The notes: a model not told the origin generated them from the sequence alone. DNA of 64,000 bases from Pseudemcibacter sp038106445 (GCA_038106445.1 JAYODU010000001.1:248001-312000); one strand, 5' to 3'; positions 34,594-45,084 are shown, counted from the stretch's first letter. Numbers and translations: made by a program.

Positions 34594-36801
34594 TTAGAAT
34601 GAACCTTGTAGTGTAAGTTTCACAGAACGTTGCTCTGATGCGGCTCTTATCTCATTGATGTCTATCACACCATTTGAAATGTTTGAGGCATAAAGCAGTT
34701 TATCATGTCCTGTTTTTGCTTTGAGTATATTCTGAAGGTCAAGGCGAAGTTTCATATCACCAAATACTATTTGTTCTATATAGGCCGATGCCTTAGGTTC
34801 AATGGTTCTTTCCCATTGTTCAATGACATCGGTTCTGAAGCCGATTGTAGCGCCTGTCATTCCAACTGGACCTTTGTTAGTGATACTAAAGCCATATGAA
34901 GTACCACTTTCTGTAAGGTCATGTTGGAAGTTTATAAGCCATTCATGCTTCTGAACGTATTCAATCGGACGTGATACCATTAAGAATGGATCGGTAACGT
35001 CTGTTTCACGAAGGATATACTTACCTGTAATGATCGCATTTGGAAGGTTCAGTGCTTTCAAGCGCCAGTTTCCATTAATCTCAACACCATATTCTTTGGC
35101 ATTACCAATATTTCCCGGAATAGACGTAACAGCTAGTTTTGGGTCATCATTAAAGTCACCGTTTATATCTTTTCCAGGTATCTTCGCGATATGGTCACGA
35201 ATTACATTATAAAAACCTTCTACAGACAATGAGCCCTGATCTTCCGCAAAGCGGTTCTCAAACGCTACTGAGAATTCCCAGCGGTCTTCAGGACGGAGAA
35301 GTGCATTACCACCGTCTGTTTGACCGTCTTCGACGTCAAAGTTGCTGCCGAATGCACCGAAATCCAGCTGACTTATTTTACGTTCAATTGTAGCGCGGAT
35401 CTGATTTTGTGAATCAACATCGTAACGGAGGTTCCATCGTGGTTTCAGATAGAAAAAATTCCGGCTAAAATCAGGAACGTCATTCAGATTATCTGTCTGT
35501 GTAATTTCGGACCATTCTGCGTCCACTGAACTTTGTAGTGAAATATTTGAAGCAATTGACCAGTTATGGCTTGCAAATGCTTCAAAACGGACTTCCTGTA
35601 CATCAATATCACTTAACGAATTCGGGTTTATAACACCTGCACCATTTGCAACACGGTTTGATGTACCAACATCATTAATGGCAACTTCACCGCCTGCCTC
35701 AATAGTGTGGACAGTTGCAAAAGTATTTGTAAGTGATGAACGGATAATTTTCTCACCATGGGTACGGGTTGCAAAGTTATCTGCGAAAAGGACTGGTGTC
35801 GCGCCATTTAATCCTGAACTAAATAGCCGTGTAAAATCATGTTTACCGTGGTTGATCACAAAAAGCGATTTCCAAAGGCCAATGCTATCAAAACGACGTT
35901 CATAATCACCGCCAAATTCCCAGTGGAATGGCCTGTGTGCAACATCACGTTCAATTGTAGTTACATTTCCTGCTATGAAGTCTTCATCATCATTTGGATT
36001 GCCTGCAAGGTGCGTGATTGTGGTTGTGATCAGGTCACTTTGCGTGTCTAGCTCTAATGTGTCCTGATCATCAAATTCAACCTGACCATTAAGGCGCAGA
36101 ATATCGCCAGCAGAACCATTATATTCGACACCACCATTGAGGAATATTTTCTCACGATCTTGAACACTTGTCAGATTGTTTTCCTGATATTGAACTCCAG
36201 CGGCATTAAAAAATTTGTCATTGAAGTTACGGCGTGTTTCTTGAAGCGCAAAATCAACACCAAAGGTATATGCCAGATTATCAATCTCACCGCGATGGTT
36301 GACTTTTGCAAGTGGGTTGACTTTTCCGCCATCGACATATTCACCGCCCACAGTCCAGGTTGTGACTGATGTTGAAGCAGTTTCTTTCATAATAACGTTA
36401 ATAATCAGACCTTCTGATTGCACATCAAGGCCGGCTTTTGTGCCCCGGATGAGTTCGATGGCACTAACGCTTGTTGCCTGAATACGCTTAAGCTGAAGAC
36501 CGAGCGAATTGGTTTTACCGGCAATACGCTTTCCATCAATTAGGATCTGGTCTCCTGCTGAGCCAAAACCACGTACGCGGCGGCCGGTCAGCTCTTCGTC
36601 CGCACGGGCAATCAGTGCAGCCGTGCCCGGTACACTGCGAAGCATATCATGAAGTGTAACAGGCTGAAAAGGAACGAAGTAGTCTTCCTTATAGGTTACT
36701 GTTGATGAATTTCCCTCTGAAGTACTTTCCTGAGCAAAAGCAGTACTGGACATAAGTGCGGCAATTGTCATGCCGGCTATTATTTTTTTTGAAAGAACCA
36801 C
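34594..36801 (-). CDS. TonB-dependent receptor (paralogue of the one at 41796)
   Basis: A 735-residue outer-membrane receptor. The signal peptide ends STAFAQ, a possible TonB box is STVTYKED, and the plug has VTLHDMLRSVPGTAALIARA, GRRVRGFGSAGDQILIDGKRI and ELIRGTKAGLDVQSEGLIINV. The barrel ends in a C-terminal Phe (LTLQGSF), as needed for assembly. Substrate unknown. It lies beside the M20 hydrolase and soeABC, and its plug and barrel match the second receptor. Confidence 0.92.
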   Translation of the reverse strand: MVLSKKIIAGMTIAALMSSTAFAQESTSEGNSSTVTYKEDYFVPFQPVTLHDMLRSVPGTAALIARADEELTGRRVRGFGSAGDQILIDGKRIAGKTNSLGLQLKRIQATSVSAIELIRGTKAGLDVQSEGLIINVIMKETASTSVTTWTVGGEYVDGGKVNPLAKVNHRGEIDNLAYTFGVDFALQETRRNFNDKFFNAAGVQYQENNLTSVQDREKIFLNGGVEYNGSAGDILRLNGQVEFDDQDTLELDTQSDLITTTITHLAGNPNDDEDFIAGNVTTIERDVAHRPFHWEFGGDYERRFDSIGLWKSLFVINHGKHDFTRLFSSGLNGATPVLFADNFATRTHGEKIIRSSLTNTFATVHTIEAGGEVAINDVGTSNRVANGAGVINPNSLSDIDVQEVRFEAFASHNWSIASNISLQSSVDAEWSEITQTDNLNDVPDFSRNFFYLKPRWNLRYDVDSQNQIRATIERKISQLDFGAFGSNFDVEDGQTDGGNALLRPEDRWEFSVAFENRFAEDQGSLSVEGFYNVIRDHIAKIPGKDINGDFNDDPKLAVTSIPGNIGNAKEYGVEINGNWRLKALNLPNAIITGKYILRETDVTDPFLMVSRPIEYVQKHEWLINFQHDLTESGTSYGFSITNKGPVGMTGATIGFRTDVIEQWERTIEPKASAYIEQIVFGDMKLRLDLQNILKAKTGHDKLLYASNISNGVIDINEIRAASEQRSVKLTLQGSF

Positions 36802-37213
36802 CCGCGGTCTCCTTGCAGCTAATAATTAAAACTATATAAGTAAATCTTTATGTAAGCAGTGGATACTTACTTCGTAAATTAAAGTCAATAGATTTTTTGG
36901 AACGTTATACTATAACAATTTATCAGTGTAAAGGTGATTTAATTCAAAATTAGATAGAGATTATAACGGATGTATTATGTAAACAATTTTATACTAATAT
37001 ATTACTATTTAATATTACACAATACCAATAATTAAAAAATATTATAATATTATCCTAAACGATATAAGAAAGCATCTAAATATTAGAATCTATTCTATCG
37101 TTCACGTATTAGCTTTCAAAAAAGTCGTGGAAACTGCTGCCGCATTCTCTTATTATCTTCAATTAAAGGGATACTCCTTTCATCGGTTAATAGGCATTTC
37201 AGTAAAGAATTTT
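36802..37213. other. Long AT-rich intergenic region between divergent genes
   Basis: About 410 nt, strongly AT-rich, between the TonB receptor and soeA start points. It holds the shared inverted repeat at 36846-36872 and presumably both promoters. The frame open from GTG 37127 into soeA is not supported as coding. Confidence 0.6.
36846..36872. promoter_or_regulatory. Inverted repeat upstream of TonB receptor
   Basis: CTTTATGTAAG, 9 bases, CTTACTT. It is the sister of the element at 34432-34456, with outer flanks conserved as well as the arms. It is 45 nt before the receptor start. Confidence 0.4.
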
Positions 37214-40087
37214 ATGCAGAAAAACAAAACGGAAATTAAAACCACCACCTGTTATATGTGCGCCTGCAGATGCGGGATAAATGTTCACCTTAAAGATGGA
37301 CGTATCAGATATATCGAAGGGAACCCGGATCATCCGGTGAACAAAGGTGTATTATGTGCGAAGGGATCGGCAGGGATCATGCAGCACTACTCGCCGGCGC
37401 GGCTAACATCACCACTTAAAAGGGTAGGGCCGCGAGGTAGCGGTGAATTTGAAGAAATTTCATGGGACGAAGCGATGGATATCGCCACGGAAAAACTCCG
37501 CGCGGTAAGAAATAAAGACCCCAAACGTCTGGCGTTTTTTACAGGCAGGGATCAAAGTCAGGCATTGACCGGCTGGTTTTCGGCAAAATTTGGGACCCAT
37601 AATTATGCGGCGCATGGGGGTTTCTGCTCGGTTAATATGGCCGCAGCGGGCCTTTATTCTATTGGCGGGTCTTTCTGGGAATTTGGGGAACCTGACTGGC
37701 ACCAAACAAAATATTTCATGATGTTTGGTGTTGCTGAGGATCATGATTCAAACCCGATTAAAAAAGGCATTGGTACAATTAAAAAACGCGCTGGCACAAA
37801 ATATGTATCCATTAATCCTGTGCAATCCGGTTATGCCGCTATAGCTGACGAATGGCTGGGAATCCGGCCTGGTACAGACGGGCTTTTTGTCGGCGCCTTA
37901 ATTGCGGAACTTATAAAAGCGGAAAAAATCGATTTTGATTTTATGATCAGGTATACCAACAGTCCCTGGCTGGTCATTGATAATCCGGGAGGAGCCAACA
38001 ACGGATTATTAGCCCGTGATGAAGAAGGTAACCCGCTTTGTTTTGATGTGAGCCTTAACGCTGTTACCAAAATGAAAGTCGGAAAATCCAAACCGGCTAT
38101 GGTCGGTGAATTTGAACTTGCTGATGGCACAAAATCGGTTCCGGCGTTTCAGCATATCATAATGGAATTTTTAAGTGATAAATATGAACTTTCCTATGTT
38201 GAAAAAGAAACAGGGATAAAAGTAGCCGATATTAAACGCATTGCCGCAGAAATTGCTGATGTCGCATTCAGTGAGCAAATAACGCTCGATCTTTCATGGA
38301 CGGATAGCTACGGCAACAATCATGATAAAATTATCGGCCGCCCGGTGTCATTCCATGCCATGCGCGGTATAGCTGCCCATAAAAATGGGTTTGAAACATG
38401 TCGCATGATCCATTTATTGCAAATGTTATTGGGGGCGATTGATGGACCGGGATCATTCCGTTATAAGCCACCGTTCCCCCGTCCGACACCACCACATAAA
38501 AAAAATGCCAAAAAATCCGCTGCACCCGGTGAGGTCGCAGAAGCAGAGCCACTTGGCTTTCCTGCGGGTCCCGAGGACCTGGCCGTTGATGAAAATGGCG
38601 AACCAACACGCTTGGATAAAGCATTTTCATGGGAATATCCGCTCGCTATTCATGGCATGATGCACATGTCACTTCATAATGCTTGGGCAGGTGATCCTTA
38701 CAAAGTTGACGTCTTTATGATGTATATGGCCAACATGGCGTGGAATTCATCCATGAATGTTAAAAATGCCATTAAATATATGACGGATAAAGATCCTGAT
38801 ACGGGCGAATATAAAATCCCTTATATTATTTATTCGGACGCATTTTATTCGGAAACAGTCCCCTATGCCGATCTGATTTTACCGGATACAACATATTTGG
38901 AACGTTGGGATGCGATCTCCATGCTGGACCGCCCGATTGGAACTGCCGAAGCAGCAGCAGATTCTATCCGTCAACCAGTGTTGGAGCCTGACCGTGATGT
39001 CCGTCCATTTCAGGATGTTGTGCTTGATCTTGGTGCCCGATTAGGGTTGCCGGGTATGGTGGATGATAACGGCGCGCCGCTTTATTCCGGCGGCTATAGT
39101 GACTATCTGGCAAATCATGAACGGGCACCGGGTGTGGGGCCGCTTTCCGGCTGGCGCGGTGAAAATGGCGAAAGTCACGGAAAAGGTGCACCTAACAAAA
39201 ACCAGATGCAAAAATACATTGAAAATGGCTGTTACTGGGAATATGAGCTTGAAGAAGCAGAACAGTATAACCGGTTTGCCAATCAGGCATATTTGGAAAC
39301 AGCGACGAAGATGGGCTGGATGGGGTCCCCTGAACCTATCGTGCTTAATGTTTATAATGAAATGCTGCAAAAATTCCATCTTGCAGCTGAAGGTCACGGT
39401 GAACATGTGCCACCGGTACATGCGCGGGAACGCATCAAGACCTATTTTAATCCCGTACCAACATGGTATCCGGTTCAGGAACATGTGGATAAAAATAGTG
39501 ATGAATTCCCGCTTTCTGCGCTTACCCAGCGTCCCGCTCACATGTATCATTCCTGGGGCAGTCAGAATGCATGGTTACGGCAGTTAACATCACAAAATTA
39601 TCTTTATATTCACCCGAAGACTGCAAAAGACAAAAATATTGATGATCTTGATTGGGTTTGGGTAGAAAGCCCTCATGGCAAAGTAAAGGTACAGGCGAAA
39701 TATATGGACGGTCTTAATGAAGGGACTGTGTGGACATGGAATGCGATCGGCAAACGCCGCGGTTCATGGGCACTTGATGAAAAATCACCGGAATTTCAGA
39801 AAGCCTTTTTGCTTAATCATGTGATATCGGAAAATTTAACGGCGGATGATGGATCTGTGCGTTCCAATTCTGATCCGGTTACCGGTCAGGGTGCGTGGTT
39901 TGATACCCGTGTCAAGGTTGAACGCGCTGAAAATCAGTCTGACGATATTACATCGCCGCTTATTGAACCGGTTAAATTTTATAGCAAACATAAACGCCCG
40001 GATATTTTGCAATATGGGTTTAAAAAAGACCAAAGCTTTGATGAGTATGAAAGATCACTGGGAACGACTAAGGAGACAGGATCATGA
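37214..40087 (+). CDS. soeA: Sulfite dehydrogenase molybdopterin subunit SoeA-like
   Basis: A 957-residue member of the complex iron-sulfur molybdoenzyme family. The N-terminal cluster motif is CYMCACRCG then GVLCAKGSAG. A typical central region (FTGRDQSQALTGWFSAKFG) and C-terminal MGD-binding region follow. There is no Tat signal, so it faces the cytoplasm, matching SoeA and unlike DmsA or PhsA. ATG 37214 gives the family N-terminus; the upstream GTG adds 29 unlikely residues. It oxidises sulfite to sulfate with SoeB and SoeC, passing electrons to the quinone pool. Assignment rests on family resemblance and three-gene order. Confidence 0.8.
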   Translation: MQKNKTEIKTTTCYMCACRCGINVHLKDGRIRYIEGNPDHPVNKGVLCAKGSAGIMQHYSPARLTSPLKRVGPRGSGEFEEISWDEAMDIATEKLRAVRNKDPKRLAFFTGRDQSQALTGWFSAKFGTHNYAAHGGFCSVNMAAAGLYSIGGSFWEFGEPDWHQTKYFMMFGVAEDHDSNPIKKGIGTIKKRAGTKYVSINPVQSGYAAIADEWLGIRPGTDGLFVGALIAELIKAEKIDFDFMIRYTNSPWLVIDNPGGANNGLLARDEEGNPLCFDVSLNAVTKMKVGKSKPAMVGEFELADGTKSVPAFQHIIMEFLSDKYELSYVEKETGIKVADIKRIAAEIADVAFSEQITLDLSWTDSYGNNHDKIIGRPVSFHAMRGIAAHKNGFETCRMIHLLQMLLGAIDGPGSFRYKPPFPRPTPPHKKNAKKSAAPGEVAEAEPLGFPAGPEDLAVDENGEPTRLDKAFSWEYPLAIHGMMHMSLHNAWAGDPYKVDVFMMYMANMAWNSSMNVKNAIKYMTDKDPDTGEYKIPYIIYSDAFYSETVPYADLILPDTTYLERWDAISMLDRPIGTAEAAADSIRQPVLEPDRDVRPFQDVVLDLGARLGLPGMVDDNGAPLYSGGYSDYLANHERAPGVGPLSGWRGENGESHGKGAPNKNQMQKYIENGCYWEYELEEAEQYNRFANQAYLETATKMGWMGSPEPIVLNVYNEMLQKFHLAAEGHGEHVPPVHARERIKTYFNPVPTWYPVQEHVDKNSDEFPLSALTQRPAHMYHSWGSQNAWLRQLTSQNYLYIHPKTAKDKNIDDLDWVWVESPHGKVKVQAKYMDGLNEGTVWTWNAIGKRRGSWALDEKSPEFQKAFLLNHVISENLTADDGSVRSNSDPVTGQGAWFDTRVKVERAENQSDDITSPLIEPVKFYSKHKRPDILQYGFKKDQSFDEYERSLGTTKETGS

Positions 40088-40815
40088 CCTGCCTTCCTGA
40101 TAAAACAGAAAAAAAACTGGGTCTGTTGATTGATCTGGATATATGTGTCGGATGCCATGCCTGTGCTGTTAATTGCAAGGAATGGAACACCAGTGGCATT
40201 ACAGGGCCAATGGAAGATATCAAGCCATACGGCGATGACCCTTCTGGTGTCTGGTATAACAGAATTCATAGTTATGAATTTAAGAAACCCGGTGAAGCAG
40301 ACCGGACCGTTTATTTCCCAAAATCCTGCCTTCACTGCGAAGATGCACCATGTGTTACCGTTTGCCCGACAGGCGCATCACTAAAACGATCCGAAGATGG
40401 CATCGTACTTGTTAACCCGGATGTTTGCATTGGATGTAAGCTTTGTTCATGGGCTTGTCCTTATGGTGCCCGCGAATATGATACATCTGGCGGGGTAATG
40501 CAAAAATGTACTCTTTGTGTGGATAAAATTTATGATGAAACTATCCCCGAAGAAAGACGCGTACCATCTTGCGTATCAACCTGTCCGGCGGGGGCAAGGC
40601 ATTTTGGTGATTTTGCAGACCCTGAATCAAAAGTTTCAAAACTGGCAGCTGCGAACGATGCCCGTGATCTGTTTCCTGAAATGGAAACAAAGCCTATAAA
40701 TCAATATTTGCCACCAAGAAAAAGACAGATACATAAGGAAAAATCGCTTAATCATAAAGTATCAAATGTTAAAGATGCCCTGCTGCGGTGGGCCAAATTG
40801 GATTTTACGGGATAG
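40084..40815 (+). CDS. soeB: Sulfite dehydrogenase iron-sulfur subunit SoeB-like
   Basis: A 243-residue ferredoxin-like protein with four cysteine groups for 4Fe-4S clusters: CVGCHACAVNC, CLHCEDAPCVTVC, CIGCKLCSWAC and CTLC with CVSTC later. It carries electrons from the molybdenum subunit to the membrane anchor. It overlaps soeA by 4 nt. No signal peptide, again cytoplasmic. Confidence 0.82.
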   Translation: MTCLPDKTEKKLGLLIDLDICVGCHACAVNCKEWNTSGITGPMEDIKPYGDDPSGVWYNRIHSYEFKKPGEADRTVYFPKSCLHCEDAPCVTVCPTGASLKRSEDGIVLVNPDVCIGCKLCSWACPYGAREYDTSGGVMQKCTLCVDKIYDETIPEERRVPSCVSTCPAGARHFGDFADPESKVSKLAAANDARDLFPEMETKPINQYLPPRKRQIHKEKSLNHKVSNVKDALLRWAKLDFTG

Positions 40816-40819
40816 AGCC

Positions 40820-41722
40820 ATGCATCCAGCGCTTTCAGTCATTGTCTTCACAACTTTTTCAGGTATGGGCTATGGGCTTTTTATCTGGATGTGCGCCAAT
40901 ATTATTATTGGAACACCGCCATTCAGAGAAGAAATTATCTTTGGCACTTCCATGTCCTTTATTCTGGTGACAATCGGTCTTTTATCATCAACAGCCCATT
41001 TGGGGCATCCGGAACGTGCCTGGCGTGCGTTCAGCCAGTGGCGTACATCTTGGCTTAGTCGTGAAGGGATTATGTCAATACTGACATTTGGCCCTATCAT
41101 CTTCATAGGTGGTGAAACATATCTGACCCTGGGCTTGGGCTTTCTTATGATGCCTGCGGCCTTGCTTGGCATGTTAGGGGCCGTTTTGACCCTATATACG
41201 ACCAGCATGATATATGCTTCACTCAAAGCCATCCCCGCATGGCATAATAAATGGGTCATCACGGGATTTCAGGTTTATGCTCTTTCAAGTGGGGGTGTTG
41301 CTTATATCATGATCGCAGGATGGCAGCATTATCAGATCGTTATGTATCTGATGATTGTTGCGCTGATCGTCAAGATTATGACCTGGATATATATCGACAG
41401 AAACCGTGGTCAATATAAGCGTGAATCAGCACTTGGTCTTAGCGATTTTGGAAAAGCAAAGCCTTTTGAGCCAGCCCATAGCCAGAAAAATTATCTGCAG
41501 CGTGAAATGGGATATGAGCTTGGATCCGTTTGTCGCACAGTCATGCGGTGGCTGGCCCTTGGAGGTGGTTTTATCATGCCTGCGGCGCTTTTATATGTGG
41601 GTTTTCCGCTTTCACCGATAATTGTTGTTATATGTCTTGCGGGCATGATGGCGGAACGATGGCTCTTTTTTGCCGAAGCGGAACATGTGGTTAGGCTTTA
41701 TTATGATAAGGACGAAGTCTAG
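40820..41722 (+). CDS. soeC: Sulfite dehydrogenase membrane anchor SoeC-like (DmsC family)
   Basis: A 300-residue protein with about eight hydrophobic segments, in the DmsC/YnfH anchor family (LLSSTAHLGHPERAWRAFSQWRTSWLSREG near residue 50). It binds the other two subunits and reduces quinone. ATG 40820 starts 4 nt after the soeB stop; the longer frame overlaps soeB. Confidence 0.82.
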   Translation: MHPALSVIVFTTFSGMGYGLFIWMCANIIIGTPPFREEIIFGTSMSFILVTIGLLSSTAHLGHPERAWRAFSQWRTSWLSREGIMSILTFGPIIFIGGETYLTLGLGFLMMPAALLGMLGAVLTLYTTSMIYASLKAIPAWHNKWVITGFQVYALSSGGVAYIMIAGWQHYQIVMYLMIVALIVKIMTWIYIDRNRGQYKRESALGLSDFGKAKPFEPAHSQKNYLQREMGYELGSVCRTVMRWLALGGGFIMPAALLYVGFPLSPIIVVICLAGMMAERWLFFAEAEHVVRLYYDKDEV

Positions 41723-41795
41723 TCGAAAATGATTAGCATTCTTAACTATGACTTGATATATAATAACATCACATTAATTTCCGGATGAATATATT

Positions 41796-43958
41796 ATGTT
41801 CAAGTCTTTAATAACGGGTGCACTTTTGTGCTCAATATCTTTTGCGCCGCTAAATGTTTATGGGCAAACTTCCTCTGATGATCAGTCCGTTGTTACCTAT
41901 GATAAAGAGTATTTCATTAAATATGATCCGGTAACATTATTGGACATGCTTCAACGTGTGCCGGGTGTGCAGGCAATCCTTGATGCAAACAATCGCCAAG
42001 GGGGGGCTGGCGGTGGTGGTACCAATCGTGGTGGACAACAGGAACGCGGGTTTGGTTCAGGGGGTGATCAGATTCTCATTAACAACAAACGTCTTTCCGG
42101 TAAGGCTAATAATATTAACAGTACGCTTCAGCGGATTTCTGCATCAACGGTTCAGCGTGTGGAAATCATCCGCGGCGCATCAAGCGATATGGATGTGCAA
42201 AGTCAGGGACTTGTTGTGAATGTCGTGATGGATGAGGGAACGTCAACCTCCAGCACATTCTGGAAAGTTGGGGGCCGATTATCTGAGGGGTATTTGTTTT
42301 CACCCGATATACTTGTATCACATAATGGTTCCAGCGGTAATCTGGATTATATTTTTGGTCTTGAAGCGAAACAGGGCCAACATATTGAACACCGGCTTGA
42401 TGAAATTTTTACACCGGCACTCGTAAAAACAGGGGATGCTGGTCGAAACACAGACAATGTTAACAAATATCTCAGGTTTAATGGCAACATTACCTATAAT
42501 GCTGAAAATGGTGATGAATTACGGCTAAACGCACAATATGAACCGGGCAAATACCGAAAGCGTGAACCACGGTTTACGCAGGATATTGGGGCTGCAAGGG
42601 AAAATCAGAACTGGGACGAGGATCAGACCTCCAATAAATGGGAAATTGGTGGCGATTATACAAAAAATATTGATGGTCTGGGTAACTGGAAAACGCTATT
42701 TATTGCCAACCGGGACCGTATCGATAAAACATCTGTTTTTGAAAATATCCTTGGTACTGGTGATGTGCCGATTTTTAGAAATACGGAATATAGAGTTAAA
42801 AAGGAAAAAATTATCCGGACGTCCTTAACTGCGGGGGTGTTTTCTAATCAGGTAATCGAAGTTGGTGGCGAAGCTGCCATTAACAACTTTGATAAAATAT
42901 TTACCAACGAGGATTTTGTCACCGATGCTTATGTTATCAGTGTGAATGACGATGTGGAAGTGAAGGAAAATAGATACGAAATATTTGCAAACCATACTTA
43001 TAATGTATCATCAAAGATGGTTTTGCAAAGCTCACTGATTGGCGAATTTTCAAAAATAAGTTCACTGACGGTTCCTTTGGTTGGTGAAAATATTGAACGC
43101 AGCAAAAAATTCAGCTTCCTAAAACCACGTGCGGATTTCAGATATGATTTTAATGACCGTAACCAGCTTCGTGCGACAGTTGAAAAGAAAGTAAGCCAAC
43201 TTGATTTTCAGAATTTCGTGGCGACATATGATGCGACAAATGACATTTTACGACTTGGCAATACTGGGATCGTACCTGAAAAATCATGGAATTATAGCAT
43301 TGCCTATGAACATCGCCTTCCGGATGATGCAGGAGCGTTACAGGTTGAATTTTTCTACCGTGATCTGTCAGATTATATTGAACTTGTTGATTTTACCGAA
43401 TTTTTTGATGCGGGTGGAAATCCTATTGCGCAAATGGATATTGATCCGATTTCCAAGTCGGGAAATATTCCTTCCGCACGGTCATTTGGCATAAAGACCA
43501 CGGGCAGTGTACGGCTTGGTTTTGTGGGCCTGCCAGATGCCGTGTTTAGTATTGATTATATATGGGATGACATGGACGTGATTGATCAGTTTAGTGACGT
43601 ACACAGACCTTTTAAATGGAAATCCGAACATGAATTCACGTTTAATTTCCGTCATGATTTAACGGACTGGGGATTATCTTATGGCTTTAAAGGAACCATC
43701 AAGGGTGATAGCTACCGTCATGAAATTGATCAGGTGGCAAGCACGGATAATGGTGATCTTTATGAAGCGTTTGTTGAAAAAAGGATCTGGAATGATATGA
43801 AGCTGATCTTCATGTTTGAACATATTACAGATCGGAAATTCACAACATTTATGAGATTTTATAACAATCATATTCGTTATAATGATCTGAACCGTTTTGA
43901 AGATCGGGACTGGCGGTATGTACGTGAATGGTCAATATTCCTGCAGGGAACTTTCTAA
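41796..43958 (+). CDS. TonB-dependent receptor with Gly-rich plug insertion
   Basis: A 720-residue receptor with signal peptide (ending NVYGQ), TonB-box-like VVTYDKE, plug motif VTLLDMLQRVPGVQAI and IRGASSDMDVQSQGLVVNV, and a C-terminal Phe. It is homologous along its length to the receptor at 34594, but in the plug carries a Gly/Asn-rich insertion (NRQGGAGGGGTNRGGQ) near residues 65-80. It lies 73 nt after soeC, so it might be read from that transcript. Substrate unknown. The end overlaps the CoA-transferase gene by 4 nt. Confidence 0.92.
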   Translation: MFKSLITGALLCSISFAPLNVYGQTSSDDQSVVTYDKEYFIKYDPVTLLDMLQRVPGVQAILDANNRQGGAGGGGTNRGGQQERGFGSGGDQILINNKRLSGKANNINSTLQRISASTVQRVEIIRGASSDMDVQSQGLVVNVVMDEGTSTSSTFWKVGGRLSEGYLFSPDILVSHNGSSGNLDYIFGLEAKQGQHIEHRLDEIFTPALVKTGDAGRNTDNVNKYLRFNGNITYNAENGDELRLNAQYEPGKYRKREPRFTQDIGAARENQNWDEDQTSNKWEIGGDYTKNIDGLGNWKTLFIANRDRIDKTSVFENILGTGDVPIFRNTEYRVKKEKIIRTSLTAGVFSNQVIEVGGEAAINNFDKIFTNEDFVTDAYVISVNDDVEVKENRYEIFANHTYNVSSKMVLQSSLIGEFSKISSLTVPLVGENIERSKKFSFLKPRADFRYDFNDRNQLRATVEKKVSQLDFQNFVATYDATNDILRLGNTGIVPEKSWNYSIAYEHRLPDDAGALQVEFFYRDLSDYIELVDFTEFFDAGGNPIAQMDIDPISKSGNIPSARSFGIKTTGSVRLGFVGLPDAVFSIDYIWDDMDVIDQFSDVHRPFKWKSEHEFTFNFRHDLTDWGLSYGFKGTIKGDSYRHEIDQVASTDNGDLYEAFVEKRIWNDMKLIFMFEHITDRKFTTFMRFYNNHIRYNDLNRFEDRDWRYVREWSIFLQGTF

Positions 43959-45082
43959 CGCTTCAATTTTGGCGGTGCTTTTCTGTATTGCATAGGTGTT
44001 TTGGAATAATTAATCGGGTTTTTGATGATGGGAACCTGTTCCCTATCTTCGGATATAATTTTGCCTGCCAAGCCGCGTTCTATAATGTGTGGGTCGGATA
44101 GTATCTGTGCAAGATTATTTACCGGGCCACATGGTATATTATTCTTTTCAAGCAGGCCAATCCATTCATCAGTATTTCTGGATTTCAATATAGTGTCTAT
44201 TGCAGGAATTAGTATGGTTCTGTTTATGACGCGTGCGGCATTTGTTTTAAATTTTTCATCGGTATGCCAATTTGCGCCCACTATTTTTGAAAAACATGCA
44301 AACTGCGCATCATTTCCAATGGCAAGCACCATATCACCATCATTTGTCTTAAAAGCCTGATAGGGAACAATACTGACATGTTCGTTACCATGTCTTTTTG
44401 GGACTTCTCCTCCAATAAGATAATTGGACGTATGATTAGCAAGCAAGGCAATCTGACAATCAAGAAGCGCCAAATCAATATACTGTCCTTCACCTGTTCT
44501 GTCCCGATGTACAAGGGCCCCTAAAATACCAACCGTTGCGTACATGCCTGTCATAATGTCCGCTATGGCAACCCCTACTTTCTGCGGCTTTCCGTCCTTC
44601 TCACCGGTAATGCTCATCATACCGCCCATGGCCTGGATCATAAAATCATAACCTGCACGGTTTGCATAAGGTCCGGACTGTCCAAAACCGGTTATGGAAC
44701 AGTAAATCAGGCCGGGATTAACTTTGGACAGGCTTTGATAATCCAGAGCATATTTTTTAAGGCCGCCAACCTTATAATTTTCGATCAGTATGTCACATTC
44801 TTTGGCGAGATCCCTGATTGTTTCCTGTCCGTCTTTTGTTGTTATATCGATGAACATGGATGATTTATTACGATTAGTGCAGTGAAAATAGGCTGCATCT
44901 CCAGGACTGCCATCTGCATTCTTAGAGAATGGCGGCCCCCATCCACGGGTGTCATCACCGCTACCGGGTTTTTCTATTTTTATGACGTCTGCACCCATAT
45001 CCCCGAGTATTTGTGTTGACCAGGGACCGGCAAGCACCCGACTTAAATCAAGAACCTTTATATGTGATAATGGTCCGGGCAT
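43955..45082 (-). CDS. CaiB/BaiF family CoA-transferase
   Basis: A 375-residue class III CoA-transferase. The N-terminal motif is LSRVLAGPWSTQILGDMGADVIKIE and the catalytic Asp is in GYDFMIQAMGGMMS near residue 170. It begins 3 nt after the glutaryl-CoA dehydrogenase stop, so the two are co-expressed. In that pairing, as in human SUGCT, the usual job is to make glutaryl-CoA from glutarate using succinyl-CoA or another donor. Confidence 0.9.
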   Translation of the reverse strand: MPGPLSHIKVLDLSRVLAGPWSTQILGDMGADVIKIEKPGSGDDTRGWGPPFSKNADGSPGDAAYFHCTNRNKSSMFIDITTKDGQETIRDLAKECDILIENYKVGGLKKYALDYQSLSKVNPGLIYCSITGFGQSGPYANRAGYDFMIQAMGGMMSITGEKDGKPQKVGVAIADIMTGMYATVGILGALVHRDRTGEGQYIDLALLDCQIALLANHTSNYLIGGEVPKRHGNEHVSIVPYQAFKTNDGDMVLAIGNDAQFACFSKIVGANWHTDEKFKTNAARVINRTILIPAIDTILKSRNTDEWIGLLEKNNIPCGPVNNLAQILSDPHIIERGLAGKIISEDREQVPIIKNPINYSKTPMQYRKAPPKLKR

Positions 45083-45084
45083 TT

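Noticed and set aside
39041..39587. Long open frames on both strands inside soeA (169 and 174 codons)
   Set aside because: They lie wholly within a conserved molybdoenzyme gene in other frames.
37214..41722. DMSO reductase or polysulfide reductase for the three-gene molybdoenzyme
   Set aside because: No Tat signal on the large subunit and closer resemblance to SoeA/SoeB; still a family-level judgement.
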